Both the position numbers and the translations under genes were made by a program. Under the pieces are notes generated by a model. It saw only the letters and a program-made list of their open reading frames with translations. It was not told the origin of the DNA and searched no databases. From Actinomyces sp. ZJ308 (GTDB taxonomy: Bacteria; Actinomycetota; Actinomycetes; Actinomycetales; Actinomycetaceae), in NCBI RefSeq assembly GCF_011752065.1, contig NZ_JAAIJY010000003.1, forward strand, positions 1 through 64,000: DNA of 64,000 bases, read 5' to 3'. The number at the start of each line of letters is the position of its first letter. The stretch's first letter is position 1. Shown here in pieces: positions 17,540 through 26,696 of the stretch.

Positions 17540-18673
17540 TCAGTAGCCGAAGTGCGCCTCGGGCTGGGCGGAGTCCCGCACCAGCGTGGGGTGCAGCCCT
17601 CCCTGGTTGGGGTTGATGCTCTCGGCGCTGATGCGCGAGGCGAACACCTTGTAGCTCCAGACCGTGTATGCCAGGACGCCGGGGACGAACACGGCGGCGG
17701 CGACGGTCATGATGAGCAGCGTCGTGTCGGCGCTCGCGGCCTGCTGGATCGTCAGCGAGTAGGCCGGGTCCACCGAGGAGCGCATGACGTTGGGCACCAT
17801 CGCGGCGAAGATGAAGACGACGGCGAAGGCGATTCCCACGAAGTGCAGGGCGAAGGCCCGTCCCTCCTTCCCGGCGCGGCCGGCCAGCAGCGAGCCGATG
17901 AGGCCGGCCGCCGCGATGACCAGCGGAATCCATGACAGGACACTGCCCGAGTAGGCCAGCTGCGCCCACAGGGCCCAGGCGGCGGTGACGGCGGTGGCCG
18001 CCGGAGCGAGCCCGCGTGAGAGCCGCAGAGCCCGCTGCGAGAGATCACCGGTGGTCTTGAGGGCCACGAAGAGCGCACCGTGGTTGAGGAAGAGCAGGCA
18101 GGTGACGACTCCGCCCAGCAGGGTGAAGGGCGTCACCATGGTCAGCAGACCGCCGGTGATCTGGTGGGCGGCGCCGGGCACGAGCGAGTCCGCCGGGACC
18201 TGCCCGGCCGGGACCACGGCGCCGTCGGATATCTGGACGACCTCGATGTGCATGCCCTGGACCAGGTTCGCGAAGGCCACGCCCCACAGGATGGAGGGCA
18301 GCCAGGCGCTGATCGTGTGGACCCAGTCCCAGCGGTCGCGCCAGGTCTGGGAGTTGACCTTGGGGCGCCACTCGATGGCGCACACGCGCACGATGAGGCA
18401 CAGCAGGATGATGAACAGGACGATGTAGGCCCCCGAGAACAGGGTGGAGTACCACTCGGGGAAGGCCGCGAAGGTCGCCCCTCCGGCGGTCAGCAGCCAC
18501 ACCTCGTTGCCGTCCCAGTGAGGGCCGATGGTGGCCAGGGTCGCGCGCCGCTCGCGCTCGTCGCGGCCCAGGATCTTCAGAAGCATTCCGACGCCGAAGT
18601 CGAAGCCCTCCAGGGCGAGGTAGCCGATCCACAGGACGGCGATGAGGATGAACCAGAGGATGCTCAGTGTCAT
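17540..18673 (-). CDS. cydB: Cytochrome bd ubiquinol/menaquinol oxidase subunit II
   Basis: Membrane subunit of the high-affinity terminal oxidase that reduces O2 to water with quinol electrons. 377 residues with about eight to nine spans; the N-terminal FILIAVLWIGYLALEGFDFG followed by VGMLL is the CydB signature, with the conserved GNEVWLL and EWYSTLFSGAY segments. Separated by 20 bp from cydA, so cotranscribed. Confidence 0.96.
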   Translation of the reverse strand: MTLSILWFILIAVLWIGYLALEGFDFGVGMLLKILGRDERERRATLATIGPHWDGNEVWLLTAGGATFAAFPEWYSTLFSGAYIVLFIILLCLIVRVCAIEWRPKVNSQTWRDRWDWVHTISAWLPSILWGVAFANLVQGMHIEVVQISDGAVVPAGQVPADSLVPGAAHQITGGLLTMVTPFTLLGGVVTCLLFLNHGALFVALKTTGDLSQRALRLSRGLAPAATAVTAAWALWAQLAYSGSVLSWIPLVIAAAGLIGSLLAGRAGKEGRAFALHFVGIAFAVVFIFAAMVPNVMRSSVDPAYSLTIQQAASADTTLLIMTVAAAVFVPGVLAYTVWSYKVFASRISAESINPNQGGLHPTLVRDSAQPEAHFGY

Positions 18674-18693
18674 GGGTGTCTACCTTCCTCGGT

Positions 18694-20241
18694 TCAGTAG
18701 GCGAAGGACAGGGCCGGGGTGCCCTCGGGCGAGCCCTTGGGCTCGCCGTCAGGGCTCTCCGAGCCCGGGTCATCGGATTCGCCGGCCTTGCCCGGCACCG
18801 GTGTGCGCACGCCCTCACGGATGTAACGGCGCAGCAGGACGAACCAGACGACGCCGAGTGCGGCGTACAGCAGGATGAAGATGACCATGGAGGCCAGCAC
18901 CGTGCCGGAGGAGACCACGGAGGAGACGCCGTCGGCGGTGAGCATGTAGACCTGGGAGACCGGGTCGGACAGGTTGGGCACGATGACCCACGGCTGGCGT
19001 CCCATCTCGCGGAAGATCCACCCGAAGGAGCAGGCGATGAAGGGCAGCCACATGGTGGCCAGCGCTATCCTGCCCAGCAGCGGGCGGGAGATCAGCCTCC
19101 CGGAGCGGGTCAGCCACAGGGCCAGGACCCCCAGCCCCATCGAGGCCATGCCCAGTCCGATCATGAGGCGGAAGGACCAGAAGTTGACCATGACGTTGGG
19201 GCTGTGGTCGACGGTGTTGCCGCGGGCGTCGGTGGTGCCGTACCGCTCCGCGTAGGTGTCCCCGGCCTCCTTGAGCCCGGTGATCTCGGCGTTGAAGTCG
19301 TTGGTGGCCATGAAGGAGTAGACGCCGGGCACCGAGATGAACCGGACCATGCCGTCCTCGTTCCTGCAGTCCCCGAAGGCGGCCACGGTGAAGGGCGCCC
19401 CGGTCTCGGAGTGGCACAGCCCCTCGGCGGCGGCCATCTTGGCCGGCTGGTACTCGGCGACCAGCTGGCCCTGCATGTGACCGGTGCCGGCGGTGACCAG
19501 GCCCGCGGCCACCATGGCGATGGCCCCGAAACGGGTGACCCGCCGCCACAGCTCACGGGCCTCGAAGTCCTGCTCGGCGCGGGCCGCCTTGGTCATCCAC
19601 CACACCGAGACGCCCATAATGACGGCGCCGGCGACCAGCAGCGCCGAGGAGATGACGTGCAGGACGGTGGCCCATACCAGCTCGTTGGACAGGAGCTTGA
19701 GGAAGCCGCTGACGCCGTCGAGCTCGGCGCGCCCCGTCCTGGGGTTGACGACGGCGCCGACCGGGTGCTGCATCCAGGAGTTGGCGGTCAGGATGAAGAA
19801 GGCGGAGAAGTTCGTGCCCGCAGCCACGGCCCACATGCACAGGTTGTGGAGCCTGGGGGACAGCCGGTCCCACCCGAAGATCCACAGGCCCAGGAAGACG
19901 GACTCCATGAAGAAGGCCAGCAGGGCCTCGAAGGCGAGCGGGGCGCCGAAGATGTTGCCGACGAATCGCGAGTACTCCGACCAGTTCATGCCGAACTGGA
20001 ACTCTTGGACGATTCCGGTGGCCACGCCCAGCGCGAAGTTGATCAGCAGGATCTTGCCGAAGAACTTGGTGGCCACCAGCCACTGCTTGTTGCCGGTCCG
20101 GCGCCACAGCGTCTCCATGAGAGCCACCAGCGGGGAGAGCCCGATGGTCAGCGGGACCAGGATGAAGTGGTAGACGGTCGTGATACCGAACTGCCAGCGC
20201 GCCAGATCCAGGGAGTCCAGCGCCATGGGAGAGATGGCCAT
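18694..20241 (-). CDS. cydA: Cytochrome bd oxidase subunit I
   Basis: Heme-bearing and quinol-oxidising subunit, 515 residues. Start is ATG 20241, with AAAGGTGG five bases upstream. Conserved features: RWQFGITTVYHF with the first heme-ligand histidine, MESVFLGLWIFGWDRL, TGHMQGQ-type methionine region, and GWIFREMGRQPWVI, the GRQPW quinol/heme motif. The loop between spans 6 and 7 is of the short type. First gene of cydABDC plus the sensor kinase; low-oxygen respiration in an oral, facultative organism is the expected role. Confidence 0.96.
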   Translation of the reverse strand: MAISPMALDSLDLARWQFGITTVYHFILVPLTIGLSPLVALMETLWRRTGNKQWLVATKFFGKILLINFALGVATGIVQEFQFGMNWSEYSRFVGNIFGAPLAFEALLAFFMESVFLGLWIFGWDRLSPRLHNLCMWAVAAGTNFSAFFILTANSWMQHPVGAVVNPRTGRAELDGVSGFLKLLSNELVWATVLHVISSALLVAGAVIMGVSVWWMTKAARAEQDFEARELWRRVTRFGAIAMVAAGLVTAGTGHMQGQLVAEYQPAKMAAAEGLCHSETGAPFTVAAFGDCRNEDGMVRFISVPGVYSFMATNDFNAEITGLKEAGDTYAERYGTTDARGNTVDHSPNVMVNFWSFRLMIGLGMASMGLGVLALWLTRSGRLISRPLLGRIALATMWLPFIACSFGWIFREMGRQPWVIVPNLSDPVSQVYMLTADGVSSVVSSGTVLASMVIFILLYAALGVVWFVLLRRYIREGVRTPVPGKAGESDDPGSESPDGEPKGSPEGTPALSFAY

Positions 20242-20281
20242 CCGTGCCACCTTTCGGAGATGACGATGAGATCGATAAGGT

Positions 20282-20343
20282 GTTCTGTAGAACGTCCTAC
20301 AGGTCAATAAGGGTATTATAGGTCATCTATGACGTGCTGTCGT
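20282..20343 (-). promoter_or_regulatory. cydA promoter with palindromes overlapping it
   Basis: Minus-strand -10 TATAAT (plus 20315-20320) and a weaker -35 ACGACA (plus 20338-20343), spacer 17. A perfect GTCAT-CT-ATGAC palindrome (20322-20333) fills the spacer, and just downstream of -10 are GTTCT-GT-AGAAC (20282-20293) and CTGTAG-N5-CTACAG (20285-20301). These are candidate operators for oxygen or redox control. They do not match the Rex or CRP consensus. Confidence 0.6.
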
Positions 20344-20874
20344 GAAACGGATGAGTTTCGATGCGGTGACGACGCTGACGACGACCCCTGCTTTCCTTGT
20401 CAAGACTATCGTTCCAAGGGTTGTGTGACGTGGTTTCGGGCTGGGATTGTTGAAGACTGACGATCTTGTGAGTGGGACTGAAGGCCCGTAAGTAACCGGC
20501 GGGAATCCACTGAAGACTGACTGAATGCTGAGTGAGAGCTGACTAGGTGATGAGATCTGTGTGTGGAGCGAGAGATGAGCCACCATGACCATGACGAGTC
20601 GCGCAGGTGCTTATCTCTGTATGTGTGGGATACTTCGTTCGGCTTCGGGTGCTTCGTACCAGTACCTGGGGCCGCGCCTTCCGACCGACCCTGTCCGAGG
20701 ACCTTGCGCCGCCTGAGCTGCGCCGCTGCGAGCCCGGTCTGTGTGGACGTCAGGCGAGGCATGCGCCCTTACCGGGCGCGCTCGAGACTTTTTCGCTGCT
20801 CCCGCAGGGGAGCACAACCGCGCTGACGCGTCGAGGGTACGACGACGGCGTCAGCCTCGGAGAGTGCAAGCCCC
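20344..20874 (+). promoter_or_regulatory. rne: Long leader/upstream region of rne (no gene)
   Basis: Over 500 bp between the divergent cydA promoter and rne without a credible coding region. It contains the exact repeat TGAAGACTGAC at 20451-20461 and 20511-20521, a 60-bp period. Two strong hairpins lie shortly before the gene: GCGCCC-TTACC-GGGCGC (20763-20779) and TGCTCCC-GCAG-GGGAGCA (20797-20814). Long structured 5' leaders that mediate autoregulation are known for rne of E. coli; the same is inferred here. Transcription start unknown. Confidence 0.5.
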
Positions 20875-23800
20875 ATGGCACGTCGCACCACATCAGAATC
20901 AACAGAATCGCACGAGCAGGACCAGGCCGCCGGCGACGTCGTGAGTACCCCGGCCCCGCGCCGTCGCCGACGAGTCACCGCCGCTGCCGCCGCTCCCGCC
21001 CAGGCTCCCGCTGCCGAGCAGCAAGGCTCGGTGGGCGCCTCGGACGCCGTCACCGCCTCCGGTGACGGCGAGCCCGACATCGACGGTTCCGGGGCTCCAG
21101 GCGCCTCGGCGACCGCATCGTCCCCGTCTCGTCGCCGCCGCAAGGTCGTCGCGGCATCCGCCGCCCCGCATGCCGCTCCGGCCGCCGATCCTCGCTCCGC
21201 CGTCGCTGAGGCGACCGGTGAGCCCGACGAGTCGCCGGCGGAGGAGACCGGGTCCAGCGCCGTGCCGGACACTGACGTTGACGAGGGCGTCGTTGAGGCG
21301 CAGCCCGAGGAAGAGGAGACCGACGAGGAGGACCCTGACGCCCGGGAGGATCAGGAGGACTCCGACGGCGAGCTCGCCCAGACCTCCTCGGGTGAGGACG
21401 AGGAGGAGCCGGAGGTGCCCCGCCTGCCCGCCGCCTCGCTCCTGTTCCAGGCCCCCGACCCCAGCCGGGCCCGTCGACGTCGGCGGGTCACCGCCGCAAC
21501 CGCTGCCCCTCAAGAGGCGCCGACGGCGTCGCGTCACCAGGGCGCACGTGGCTGGGGGGACGAGGACGAGGCTCTGCGGACCGGCTCTCCGACCGGTGCG
21601 GGGAACCGGGACGCGGACGACGACGAGGGGGAGTCCGCGTCGTCCTCCTCGTCGCGAGCGGGTCGAGGCGGTGGACGCAGCCGTCGGCGGCGGCGGGCGG
21701 TCGCCGACTCGGGCGTGACCCAGGAGGGACGCGGGGGCTCCGCGGCAGAGGAGTCCGGAGACGATGCTGACGCCGCCGAGGCCGAGGACCAGGCTCAGGC
21801 CGACTCGTCGGACGGTTCGCCGGATGACGCCCGTGAGGGCGGGGCTCGCCGCAAGCGCCGCCGTGGTGGGCGCGGTCGGCGCTCTCGCTCACGCGGTGAG
21901 GACTCCGCGCGCAGCGACTCCGACGACGAGTCCCAGGACGCCGGGGAGAGGCCCGCCGACGCGGCCTCCCCGGCGCGTGAGACCTCGGCGGACGCCGCCG
22001 TCGAGGCGACCGCGGGAGCCACGTCCGGAACGCGCCGGCGGCGCCGTCGGTCCCGCACCCGTTCCGAGGGCGGTGACCCGCGTGACGAGGTCACCGCCCT
22101 CAAGGGCTCCACCCGGCTGGAGGCCAAGCGCCAGCGCCGCCGTGAGGGGAGGGCGGCCGGGCGTCGTCGGCCCATCGTCACCGAGGCCGAGTTCCTGGCC
22201 CGCCGCGAGTCCGTGGACCGTCAGATGATCGTGCGCGAGTCCGACGGCCTCAACCAGATCGCCGTTCTGGAGGACGGGCTCCTCGTGGAGCACTACGTCT
22301 CCCGGCACACCCAGACCTCCACGGTCGGCAATGTCTACGTCGGTCGGGTTCAGAACGTCCTGCCCTCCATGGAGGCCGCCTTCGTGGACCTGGGCAAGGG
22401 GCGCAACGCCGTGCTCTACGCCGGCGAGGTCAACTGGGACGCCGCCGGCCTGGAGGGAAGGCCCCGCCGCATCGAGGACGCCCTCTCCAGCGGTGACACC
22501 GTCCTGGTTCAGGTCACCAAGGACCCGATCGGTCATAAGGGCGCTCGTCTCACCAGCCAGATCACTCTGGCGGGCCGCTACCTGGTCCTCGTCCCCGGCG
22601 GCTCCATGACCGGTATCTCGCGCAAGCTGCCGGACACCGAGCGCAGCCGGTTGAAGAAGATCCTCAAGCGGATCGTGCCCGACTCCGCCGGAGTCATCGT
22701 GCGCACCGCCGCCGAGGGGGCCAGTCAGGAGCAGCTGACCGCCGACGTCGAGCGGCTGGTGGCCCAGTGGGAGACCATCGAGAAGAAGGCCTCCTCGGTC
22801 ATGAAGGGCAGCGGCAAGGCCCCGGTCCTCCTCAAGGGCGAGCCCGAGCTCGCCGTGCGGGTCATTCGCGACGTCTTCAACGAGGACTTCCGCAGGCTCA
22901 TCGTCTCCGGGGACAAGACCTGGTCGACGATCTCCCAGTACATCGACGAGGTCAGCCCGGACCTGGCCGAGCGCCTCGAGCACTGGACCGGCCCCGAGGA
23001 CGTCTTCACCGCCCACCGCGTCGACGAGCAGCTCGCCAAGGGCTTCGACCGCAAGGTCTGGCTGCCCAGCGGCGGAACCCTGGTCATCGACCGCACCGAG
23101 GCGATGACCGTCATTGACGTCAACACCGGCCGCTTCACCGGGGCCGGCGGCACGCTGGAGGAGACTGTCACCCGCAACAACCTCGAGGCCGCTGAGGAGA
23201 TCGTGCGTCAGCTGCGCCTGCGCGACATCGGCGGCATGATCGTCATCGACTTCGTCGACATGGTCCTGGAGTCCAACCGGGACCTCGTCCTGCGCCGGCT
23301 CGTGGAGTGCCTGGGTCGCGACCGGACCCGCCACCAGGTCACCGAGGTCACCTCGCTCGGCCTGGTCCAGATGACCCGTAAGCGGGTCGGGCAGGGGCTG
23401 GTCGAGGCCTTCTCCACCACCTGCGAGCACTGCAAGGGCCGTGGCTTCATCGTCCACGACGAGCCCGTGGAGAACCAGCAGGTCGACATGTCGGCCTCGG
23501 CCTCGCGCGGCGGACGCTCGCGCGGGCGCAAGAACCGCGAGGAGCAGGCTGGATCCGGTAAGAAGGACGCTCAGGAGACCAAGAGCAAGAGCGCCAAGAG
23601 CACCAAGGGGAGCAGTAACGCCAAGGGAGGCGCCAAGAGCGCCGCAGGGGCCGACGCCGCGGGCTCGCCCGAGTCCGGCGTCGACGACGAGGCCCGGGCC
23701 GCGGTCCGTGGCGCCCTGGCCCAGATCGCGGCCGCCGCCGAGCAGGCCCACAAGGAGGCTCAGCAGGAGAGCCAGGAGCCTCGCGATGCTCAGGAGGCCA

Positions 23801-24168
23801 CCGGCACCCAGAGTGATCAGTCCTCGCAGGCCGAGGACCCGCCGGCCGCCAGGACACGGAAGTCGGCTGAGAAGAAGGCCGGTGAGAAGAAGTCGGCGAG
23901 GAGGACCGGCAAGAAGGCCGGTGAGAAGACTGAGAAGAAGAAGTCTGAGAAGAAGGCCGGCAAGAGGTCTGTGAAGAGCTCCGAGGATCCTGCCGAGAGG
24001 GCGGCCGGCGGGAGGTCTGAGGAGACTGCTGGGGAGTCGGTCGCCGGTCAGGGGGCTGAAGGGCCGGACGACACCAGCCCCGCGAGGAGAACGAGGAGGC
24101 GGGCCACTGCGAAGGCCACCGCGCCGTCGCCGGAGAATTCTTCAGACGCCTCCGAGGCGTCCGCCTAG
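20875..24168 (+). CDS. rne: Ribonuclease E/G
   Basis: Endoribonuclease of mRNA decay and rRNA processing, 1097 residues. The disordered acidic/arginine-rich N-terminal arm (about 1-440) is followed by the catalytic core: S1 RNA-binding domain from about residue 470 (TSTVGNVYVGRVQNVLPSME), 5'-sensor region, DNase I-like part with catalytic VIDVNTGRFTG near 745 and IVIDFVDM near 790, then the zinc-link CEHCKGRG near 850. The C-terminal tail (about 870-1097) is lysine/alanine/glutamate-rich. The arrangement with the core in the middle is typical of actinobacterial RNase E; the arms probably scaffold a degradosome. Start ATG 20875. Confidence 0.95.
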   Translation: MARRTTSESTESHEQDQAAGDVVSTPAPRRRRRVTAAAAAPAQAPAAEQQGSVGASDAVTASGDGEPDIDGSGAPGASATASSPSRRRRKVVAASAAPHAAPAADPRSAVAEATGEPDESPAEETGSSAVPDTDVDEGVVEAQPEEEETDEEDPDAREDQEDSDGELAQTSSGEDEEEPEVPRLPAASLLFQAPDPSRARRRRRVTAATAAPQEAPTASRHQGARGWGDEDEALRTGSPTGAGNRDADDDEGESASSSSSRAGRGGGRSRRRRRAVADSGVTQEGRGGSAAEESGDDADAAEAEDQAQADSSDGSPDDAREGGARRKRRRGGRGRRSRSRGEDSARSDSDDESQDAGERPADAASPARETSADAAVEATAGATSGTRRRRRRSRTRSEGGDPRDEVTALKGSTRLEAKRQRRREGRAAGRRRPIVTEAEFLARRESVDRQMIVRESDGLNQIAVLEDGLLVEHYVSRHTQTSTVGNVYVGRVQNVLPSMEAAFVDLGKGRNAVLYAGEVNWDAAGLEGRPRRIEDALSSGDTVLVQVTKDPIGHKGARLTSQITLAGRYLVLVPGGSMTGISRKLPDTERSRLKKILKRIVPDSAGVIVRTAAEGASQEQLTADVERLVAQWETIEKKASSVMKGSGKAPVLLKGEPELAVRVIRDVFNEDFRRLIVSGDKTWSTISQYIDEVSPDLAERLEHWTGPEDVFTAHRVDEQLAKGFDRKVWLPSGGTLVIDRTEAMTVIDVNTGRFTGAGGTLEETVTRNNLEAAEEIVRQLRLRDIGGMIVIDFVDMVLESNRDLVLRRLVECLGRDRTRHQVTEVTSLGLVQMTRKRVGQGLVEAFSTTCEHCKGRGFIVHDEPVENQQVDMSASASRGGRSRGRKNREEQAGSGKKDAQETKSKSAKSTKGSSNAKGGAKSAAGADAAGSPESGVDDEARAAVRGALAQIAAAAEQAHKEAQQESQEPRDAQEATGTQSDQSSQAEDPPAARTRKSAEKKAGEKKSARRTGKKAGEKTEKKKSEKKAGKRSVKSSEDPAERAAGGRSEETAGESVAGQGAEGPDDTSPARRTRRRATAKATAPSPENSSDASEASA

Positions 24169-24220
24169 CGCCCGTGAGGCCTTCGTGCCCAAGAACACAG
24201 GGGGCGGGGCGAACCGGAGG

Positions 24221-24249
24221 TTGGTGCTGGGAGCAGGATCGCTTAGAGT
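24221..24249 (+). promoter_or_regulatory. Candidate promoter for rplU-rpmA-obgE
   Basis: TTGGTG (24221-24226), 17-bp spacer, TAGAGT (24244-24249) in the 183-bp gap after rne. Start of transcription would be near 24256, giving a leader of about 96 nt before rplU. Confidence 0.4.
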
Positions 24250-24351
24250 TATCTGCCGGTGCGTCTTGCGCCATTGCCCAGGACAGGGCCCTCCCGGCGA
24301 GGCTGATCGAAGCCCCGCTGCGCGTGAGAGCCTTTCGAAGAATCTACAGAG

Positions 24352-24672
24352 ATGAGCATTCAAGTGGTCTACGCGATCGTCAAGGCCGGCGGCCGTCAGG
24401 AGAAGGTCTCCGTCGGCGACGTCGTGGTTGTCGACAAGCTTGCTGGTGAGATCGGCGACGAGGTCACCCTCGCCCCCGTCATGCTGGTGGACGGCGACAA
24501 GGTGACCACCTCTGCCGCCGACCTGGCCAAGTCCTCCGTCACCGCCGAGATCATCGGTGACGAGAAGGGCCCCAAGATCAACATCCTCAAGTTCAAGAAC
24601 AAGACCGGCTTCCGCAAGCGCCAGGGCCACCGCGCTCAGCTGACGGCCGTCAAGGTCACCGCCATCAAGTGA
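24352..24672 (+). CDS. rplU: 50S ribosomal protein L21
   Basis: Large-subunit protein that binds 23S rRNA. 106 residues with [19 protein letters not shown] at the N-terminus and the C-terminal FRKRQGHRA signature. ATG 24352 adds four residues (MSIQ) before the usual N-terminus; GTG 24364 would give the standard length, and neither has a strong ribosome site. Same order rplU-rpmA-obgE as in most bacteria. Confidence 0.96.
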   Translation: MSIQVVYAIVKAGGRQEKVSVGDVVVVDKLAGEIGDEVTLAPVMLVDGDKVTTSAADLAKSSVTAEIIGDEKGPKINILKFKNKTGFRKRQGHRAQLTAVKVTAIK

Positions 24673-24741
24673 CCGCCCCGGCGTCAGCCAGTACGTGGGC
24701 ATCCTGAACCTACACGCTCGAGAAGAAAGAAGCCTTCAACC

Positions 24742-24999
24742 ATGGCACACAAGAAGGGTCTTGGTTCCTCCCGCAACGGCCGCGACTCCAACGCGCAGCG
24801 CCTCGGCGTCAAGCGCTTCGGCGGCCAGCTCGTCAAGGCCGGCGAGATCATCGTCCGCCAGCGCGGCACCCACTTCCACCCCGGCCGCAACGTCGGCCGC
24901 GGCAACGACGACACTCTGTTCGCCACCGCAGCAGGCAACGTCGAGTTCGGCACCTTCCGCGGTCGCCGGGTCGTCAATGTCGTGCTCCCCGAGGCCTGA
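24742..24999 (+). CDS. rpmA: 50S ribosomal protein L27
   Basis: Large-subunit protein whose N-terminal tail reaches the peptidyl-transferase centre. 85 residues: [20 protein letters not shown], then [10 protein letters not shown]. No cleavable N-terminal extension of the Firmicutes type. Ribosome site AAGAAAGAAG before ATG 24742. Confidence 0.97.
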   Translation: MAHKKGLGSSRNGRDSNAQRLGVKRFGGQLVKAGEIIVRQRGTHFHPGRNVGRGNDDTLFATAAGNVEFGTFRGRRVVNVVLPEA

Positions 25000-25024
25000 G
25001 CCCCGAGCACATCAGTACGTCGCA

Positions 25025-25056
25025 TGAGGGCGGACGGCAGCTGCCGTCCGCCCTCA
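25025..25056. terminator. Perfect 32-bp palindrome between rpmA and obgE
   Basis: TGAGGGCGGACGGCAG (25025-25040) is followed without a loop by its exact complement (25041-25056). As RNA it is a very stable hairpin 26 nt after the rpmA stop and 28 nt before obgE. No T tract follows, so it may be a partial terminator, an mRNA-stabilising or processing element. Confidence 0.6.
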
Positions 25057-25084
25057 CGCTATCCCCGGACTCACAGGAGACCCC

Positions 25085-26683
25085 ATGCCCAGCTTCATTG
25101 ACCGAGTGGTCCTCCACGTGGCCGGCGGCGACGGTGGCAACGGCTGCACCTCCGTGCACCGCGAGAAGTTCAAGCCCCTGGCCGGGCCCGACGGCGGCGA
25201 CGGCGGTCATGGCGGCGACGTCGTCCTGGCCGTCGACCCCCGGGTGACGACGCTGCTGAGCTACCACCGCTCCCCGCACCAGCGGGCCGGCAACGGCACC
25301 CCCGGCATGGGGGACTGGCGGCGCGGCACCGACGGCAAGGACCTCGTCCTGCCCGTCCCCGAGGGCACGGTCGTCAAGGACGCCGGCGGCCAGGTCATCG
25401 CCGACCTCGTGGGTGAGGGGGCCAGCGTCGTCGTCGCCGAGGGAGGTACCGGCGGACGCGGAAACTTCTCCCTGGCCTCCTCCAAGCGCAAGGCGCCCGG
25501 CTTCCACCTGCTGGGCGAGCCCGGCCGGGCCCGGGACATCACCCTGGAGCTCAAGACCATCGCCGACGTCGCCCTGGTGGGCTACCCCAGCGCCGGCAAG
25601 TCCTCCCTCATCGCCGCCATGAGTGCGGCCCGCCCCAAGATCGCCGACTACCCCTTCACGACCCTCGTGCCCAACCTCGGGGTCGTCGAGGCCGGCGACG
25701 TCCGCTACACGATCGCCGATGTCCCGGGGCTCATCCCCGGCGCCTCCCAGGGCAAGGGGCTGGGGCTGGACTTCCTGCGGCACATCGAGCGCTGCGCCGT
25801 CATCGTCCACGTCCTGGACTGCGCCACCCTTGAGCCGGGCCGCGACCCGCTGTCCGACCTGGACACCATCGAGGCCGAGCTCGCCGCCTACTCCGAGCGC
25901 CTGGGGGACCAGGAGGACGACCCCTCCCTCACCGGCCGCGTCCCGCTCATGGAGCGGCCCCGCATCGTGGTGCTCAACAAGGTCGACGTCCCCGACGCCG
26001 CCGAGCTCGCCGAGTTCGTGCGCGCCGACATCGAGGACCGGGGCCTGCCCGTGCTCATCGTCTCCGCGGTCGCCCACACGGGGCTGCGACCCCTGTCCTT
26101 CGCCCTGGCCGCTGAGGTCGAGCGGGCCCGTGCGATGGCCCCGGCGGCGCCCTCGAGCAGCGGTGATCCCGGCGGGACGGACGGGGCGCGCCCGGTCATC
26201 CGCCCCGCGGCGGTGGGACGCCGTGAGAAGGACAGCGTCGCCCAGGTGCGTCTGCTCGCCCACCCCAGTGAGGGGCAGGTCTACCAGGTCCGCGGTCAGC
26301 GCCCCGAGCGGTGGGTGCGTCAGACCGACTTCTCCAACGACGAGGCGGTCGGTTACCTCGCTGACCGGCTGGCTGCAGCCGGGGTTGAGGACGAGCTCGT
26401 CAAGGCCGGCGCCCACGCCGGTGACACCGTCCTCATCGGTGAGGTGGATGGGGGAGTGCTCTTCACCTGGGAGCCCTCGATGAGCACCGGCCCCGAGCTG
26501 TTGGGTGCTCGCGGCACCGACCTGCGCCTGGAGGGCGGTCGACGTCGGACCAACGTGGAGCGGCGCAGTCAGTACCACGAGATGATGGACGCCAAGGAGG
26601 CCGCGCGCCAGCAGCTGCGGGCCGAGGCCGCCGAGGGTCTGTGGACCGATGCCACCACCTGGCACGAGGGCGACGAGGACTGA
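25085..26683 (+). CDS. obgE: GTPase Obg
   Basis: Ribosome-associated GTPase for 50S assembly and stress control. 532 residues: N-terminal glycine-rich Obg domain (1-158; [21 protein letters not shown]), G domain with P-loop GYPSAGKSS near 166-174, switch [10 protein letters not shown], and NKVD, then a C-terminal OCT domain ([20 protein letters not shown]) and a charged tail. Longer linker after NKVD than usual. Proper order after rpmA. Confidence 0.96.
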   Translation: MPSFIDRVVLHVAGGDGGNGCTSVHREKFKPLAGPDGGDGGHGGDVVLAVDPRVTTLLSYHRSPHQRAGNGTPGMGDWRRGTDGKDLVLPVPEGTVVKDAGGQVIADLVGEGASVVVAEGGTGGRGNFSLASSKRKAPGFHLLGEPGRARDITLELKTIADVALVGYPSAGKSSLIAAMSAARPKIADYPFTTLVPNLGVVEAGDVRYTIADVPGLIPGASQGKGLGLDFLRHIERCAVIVHVLDCATLEPGRDPLSDLDTIEAELAAYSERLGDQEDDPSLTGRVPLMERPRIVVLNKVDVPDAAELAEFVRADIEDRGLPVLIVSAVAHTGLRPLSFALAAEVERARAMAPAAPSSSGDPGGTDGARPVIRPAAVGRREKDSVAQVRLLAHPSEGQVYQVRGQRPERWVRQTDFSNDEAVGYLADRLAAAGVEDELVKAGAHAGDTVLIGEVDGGVLFTWEPSMSTGPELLGARGTDLRLEGGRRRTNVERRSQYHEMMDAKEAARQQLRAEAAEGLWTDATTWHEGDED

Positions 26684-26696
26684 CGGGCGGGAACCG

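Noticed and set aside
21889-23751. 620-codon minus-strand frame inside rne
   Set aside because: Low-complexity Leu/Gly/Val translation, fully inside the RNase E catalytic core coding region; a shadow.
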